Shown here: piece after piece, positions 7,050-8,808 of the stretch
Position numbering within the stretch: position 1 is the stretch's first letter
Layout: each line of letters opens with the position of its first letter
DNA from: Proteobacteria bacterium UBA2996
Lineage (GTDB): Bacteria; Pseudomonadota; Gammaproteobacteria; Arenicellales; UBA868
Direction of reading: 5' to 3'
DNA: 8,808 nt
NCBI GenBank assembly: GCA_002346525.1
Contig: DDZY01000077.1
Location: forward strand, 19,744 to 28,551
Position numbers and translations under genes: made by a program
The notes under the pieces: model-generated
Seen by the model: only the letters and a program-made list of their open reading frames with translations
Databases searched by the model: none
Told to the model about the DNA's origin: nothing

Positions 7050-8093
7050 ATGAACACTGATACATCAGAAACTGCCCAAGGGGGACTGCTTCAGGCGCTA
7101 ATTGATCTGGCCAACGCTACCGAGGGTGAGCTCAGGCAACAAGCGTCGCAACGGCCCGCGCAGGATGCCGTTTCGGCAGATCAATTTGCCAGCCATGTCC
7201 TCTGGCTGGGTGACGAGCCGATGTTGCCCGAGCGGAGTTATCGCGGCCTGGCAGCTGGCCAGGACTTCGGCGTGCAGGTCACGGACCTGACCTACGAGAT
7301 CGATCAGCAAAGCAAAGAGCATTTGGCAGCAAAAGTCCTGGAGAAGGGGCGGGTGGCTTACTGCAAGATCGCGCTCGACGCGGCCGTGCCGGTTGATCCT
7401 CAAAAGGCAGACGGAACATTGCCGGTGGTGTTGTTTCTGGACAGTGCCGAGGGCGGGATTGTTGGGATCGGTATTATCGATTTCGCACTTCGCCGCTCGA
7501 CCAACATTTCCTGGCACCAAACCACGGTTGATCAGGCTGCCAGAGCACGTGTTCATAACCACCAGCCTTGCGTAGTCTGGTTGACGGGTTTGTCAGGATC
7601 GGGCAAGTCGACGGTTGCCAATGTCCTTGAGCAGAAGCTCCACAGCGAGGGGCGGCATACCTACCTGCTTGACGGCGATAACGTGCGCCACGGACTTTGC
7701 CGTGATCTCGGATTTACCGACGCCGATCGGGTGGAGAATATCCGCCGGGTTGCCGAGGTCGCAAGACTGATGGCTGATGCAGGGCTTATCGTCATCGCTT
7801 CATTCATCTCACCCTTTGCCAATGAACGTGAGATGGCTCGTCTCGCGGCTGGGGATATCCTTTTCGTCGAGGTATTCGTTGATACGCCGCTTGCGTTGTG
7901 TGAATCCCGTGATCCCAAAGGTCTTTACAAAAAAGCACGGACTGGTGAGCTGAAAAACTTTACCGGTATCGACTCAGCCTATGAGGCGCCAAGCCGGCCT
8001 GAGATTACACTGCATGGCGCAGAGCACACGCCAGAAGTGCTGGCCGATCAGGTCGCAGAATATCTTTCTTCCAAGAATGTCTTTTCTGTTTAG
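7050..8093 (+). CDS. cysC: APS kinase (CysC) fused to a CysN C-terminal domain, without the GTPase domain
   Basis: This 347-residue protein is a two-part chimera. Residues about 40-160 match the last beta-barrel domain of CysN, the sulfate adenylyltransferase large subunit (SADQFASHVLW, PERSY, LRRSTNISWHQ). Residues about 172-342 are a complete APS kinase: Walker A GLSGSGKST (180-188), LDGDNVRHGL (207-216), GFTDADRVENIRR (221-233), FISPF with the phosphorylatable-type S254, DPKGLYKKA (288-296) and FTGID (304-308). APS kinase makes PAPS from adenosine 5'-phosphosulfate and ATP. The join is the usual CysNC linker, but the CysN GTPase domain and second barrel are missing, and no CysN or CysD is in view. 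It therefore cannot perform the GTP-driven ATP-sulfurylase step. The gene has its own strong ribosome binding site and no frameshift. Its position in an osmolyte-type cluster is unusual; it may kinase APS or another substrate. Confidence 0.92.
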   Translation: MNTDTSETAQGGLLQALIDLANATEGELRQQASQRPAQDAVSADQFASHVLWLGDEPMLPERSYRGLAAGQDFGVQVTDLTYEIDQQSKEHLAAKVLEKGRVAYCKIALDAAVPVDPQKADGTLPVVLFLDSAEGGIVGIGIIDFALRRSTNISWHQTTVDQAARARVHNHQPCVVWLTGLSGSGKSTVANVLEQKLHSEGRHTYLLDGDNVRHGLCRDLGFTDADRVENIRRVAEVARLMADAGLIVIASFISPFANEREMARLAAGDILFVEVFVDTPLALCESRDPKGLYKKARTGELKNFTGIDSAYEAPSRPEITLHGAEHTPEVLADQVAEYLSSKNVFSV

Positions 8094-8125
8094 GGAACAA
8101 TAGAAATCAGGGAACAACAGAAACC
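8092..8125 (+). repeat. 17-bp tandem repeat, two units, spanning the gene junction
   Basis: AGGGAACAATAGAAATC (8092-8108) is followed directly by AGGGAACAACAGAAACC (8109-8125). The units agree at 15 of 17 positions, both differences being T/C. The first unit overlaps the TAG stop of the APS-kinase gene; the second ends right before the next ATG. Each copy contributes an AGGGA purine core that could act as Shine-Dalgarno, the second about 12 bases from the start. It looks like a recent local duplication. Confidence 0.85.
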
Positions 8126-8808
8126 ATGACAGATCAATCAAAAGTAGCCCTTGTGACCGGTGCAGGTACTGGTGTCGGCAAAGCGGTTGCGCAGATGCTG
8201 CTACAAAATGGGTATTGTGTGACGCTGACGGGCCGGCGCGGTGAACTGCTGGAGGCAGCAGCCTCAGAATCCGATGCAGGGTCCGACGCCGTCTTATGCT
8301 ATGCGGCAGATCTTCGTCATTCCGAAGAGGTGGACCGACTCTTTGATGCTGCTATCGCGCGCTTTGGTCGGATTGATCTTCTTTTCAACAATGCGGGTAT
8401 CGGTGCGCGTGCTGTCGATGTTGATGAGCTCGAGATTTCTGAATGGCAGGCGGTGCTTGACACCAATGTGCATGGCGCGTTCCTGTGCGCCCGGCGGGCA
8501 TTCGGGCAAATGAAAGCCCAGGATCCAAAAGGAGGCCGGATTATCAATAACGGCTCGATCTCGGCATACGTGCCGCGGGTCAATAGTGCTCCGTATACCG
8601 TGAGCAAGCATGCCATGTCAGGTCTGACCCGAAGCCTGGCGCTCGACGGACGCCAGCACAATATCGCCTGCGGCCAGATTGATATTGGTAACGCCCTGAC
8701 AGACATGGCGAGACCATTGGGAGAAGGAACCCGCCAGCCTAATGGCACCATATTGGCAGAACCGCTGATGGATGTGCATCATGTCGCAACGAGTGTGCTG
8801 CACATGGC
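8126..8808 (+). CDS. SDR family oxidoreductase (partial, 3' end outside window)
   Basis: The frame opens at ATG 8126 and is still open at the window end, giving the first 227 residues of a protein that usually has about 250. It is a classical short-chain dehydrogenase/reductase: cofactor motif TGAGTGVG (11-18), NNAG (88-91), and the catalytic triad S144, Y157 and K161 (YTVSK). The T-G-R at 35-37 after the second beta strand, with R37 and R38, hints at NADP(H) preference, which is inference. It would interconvert an alcohol and a ketone or aldehyde. It sits 32 nt after the APS-kinase gene with a duplicated purine-rich leader and probably belongs to the same transcript. Its substrate cannot be assigned. 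Confidence 0.93.
   Translation, partial: MTDQSKVALVTGAGTGVGKAVAQMLLQNGYCVTLTGRRGELLEAAASESDAGSDAVLCYAADLRHSEEVDRLFDAAIARFGRIDLLFNNAGIGARAVDVDELEISEWQAVLDTNVHGAFLCARRAFGQMKAQDPKGGRIINNGSISAYVPRVNSAPYTVSKHAMSGLTRSLALDGRQHNIACGQIDIGNALTDMARPLGEGTRQPNGTILAEPLMDVHHVATSVLHM

Noticed and set aside
6491..7057. Antisense open frame (188 codons) opposite the M24 gene
   Set aside because: It overlaps a gene with complete catalytic residues and has no family signature or ribosome binding site that I can support.

Overview
The window holds eight co-directional (+ strand) protein-coding genes. The first is cut at its 5' end and the last at its 3' end. Spacings are short (1 to 66 nt, with one 149-nt gap), so it reads as one long catabolic operon or two adjacent transcription units. 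By eye the DNA is moderately GC-rich. The families present (tandem enolase-superfamily enzymes, an MttB-type methyltransferase, a DddP-like M24 protein, a CysN/CysC-derived protein) are typical of marine or rhizosphere-type Proteobacteria. No rRNA or other taxonomic marker is present, so alpha- versus gammaproteobacterium cannot be decided. I saw no tRNA, rRNA, IS element, CRISPR array or convincing terminator.

Layout: (1) 1-507, C-terminal 168 residues of an enolase-superfamily dehydratase/epimerase. (2) 509-1621, a second, complete enolase-superfamily protein with a betaine-epimerase-like (HpbD-like) pocket. (3) 66-nt gap with an AT-only palindrome. (4) 1688-2803, zinc-independent medium-chain dehydrogenase/reductase. 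(5) 2833-4353, MttB (trimethylamine methyltransferase) family protein without a pyrrolysine codon. (6) 149-nt gap with no gene. (7) 4504-5781, FAD-dependent DAO/PuuB-like oxidoreductase. (8) 5789-7021, M24 'pita-bread' protein that matches the DMSP lyase DddP at metal and catalytic positions. (9) 7050-8093, APS kinase (CysC) fused to the last domain of CysN but lacking the GTPase domain. (10) 17-bp tandem repeat. (11) 8126 to the window end, classical SDR oxidoreductase.

Working model (inference): the cluster imports no obvious transporter in this window but encodes enzymes suited to a methylated quaternary-ammonium or sulfonium osmolyte such as a proline or hydroxyproline betaine, a carnitine-like compound or DMSP. 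The steps would be epimerisation or dehydration of the carbon skeleton (enolase superfamily), methyl removal (MttB family), oxidative N-demethylation or deamination (FAD oxidoreductase), C-S/C-N lyase or hydrolase chemistry (M24 protein) and alcohol/aldehyde/enone redox (MDR, SDR). The oddest member is the CysN-domain-III/CysC chimera. It places an apparently intact APS-kinase active site in a betaine-type operon with no ATP-sulfurylase partner in view. The substrate of the pathway cannot be fixed from sequence alone.
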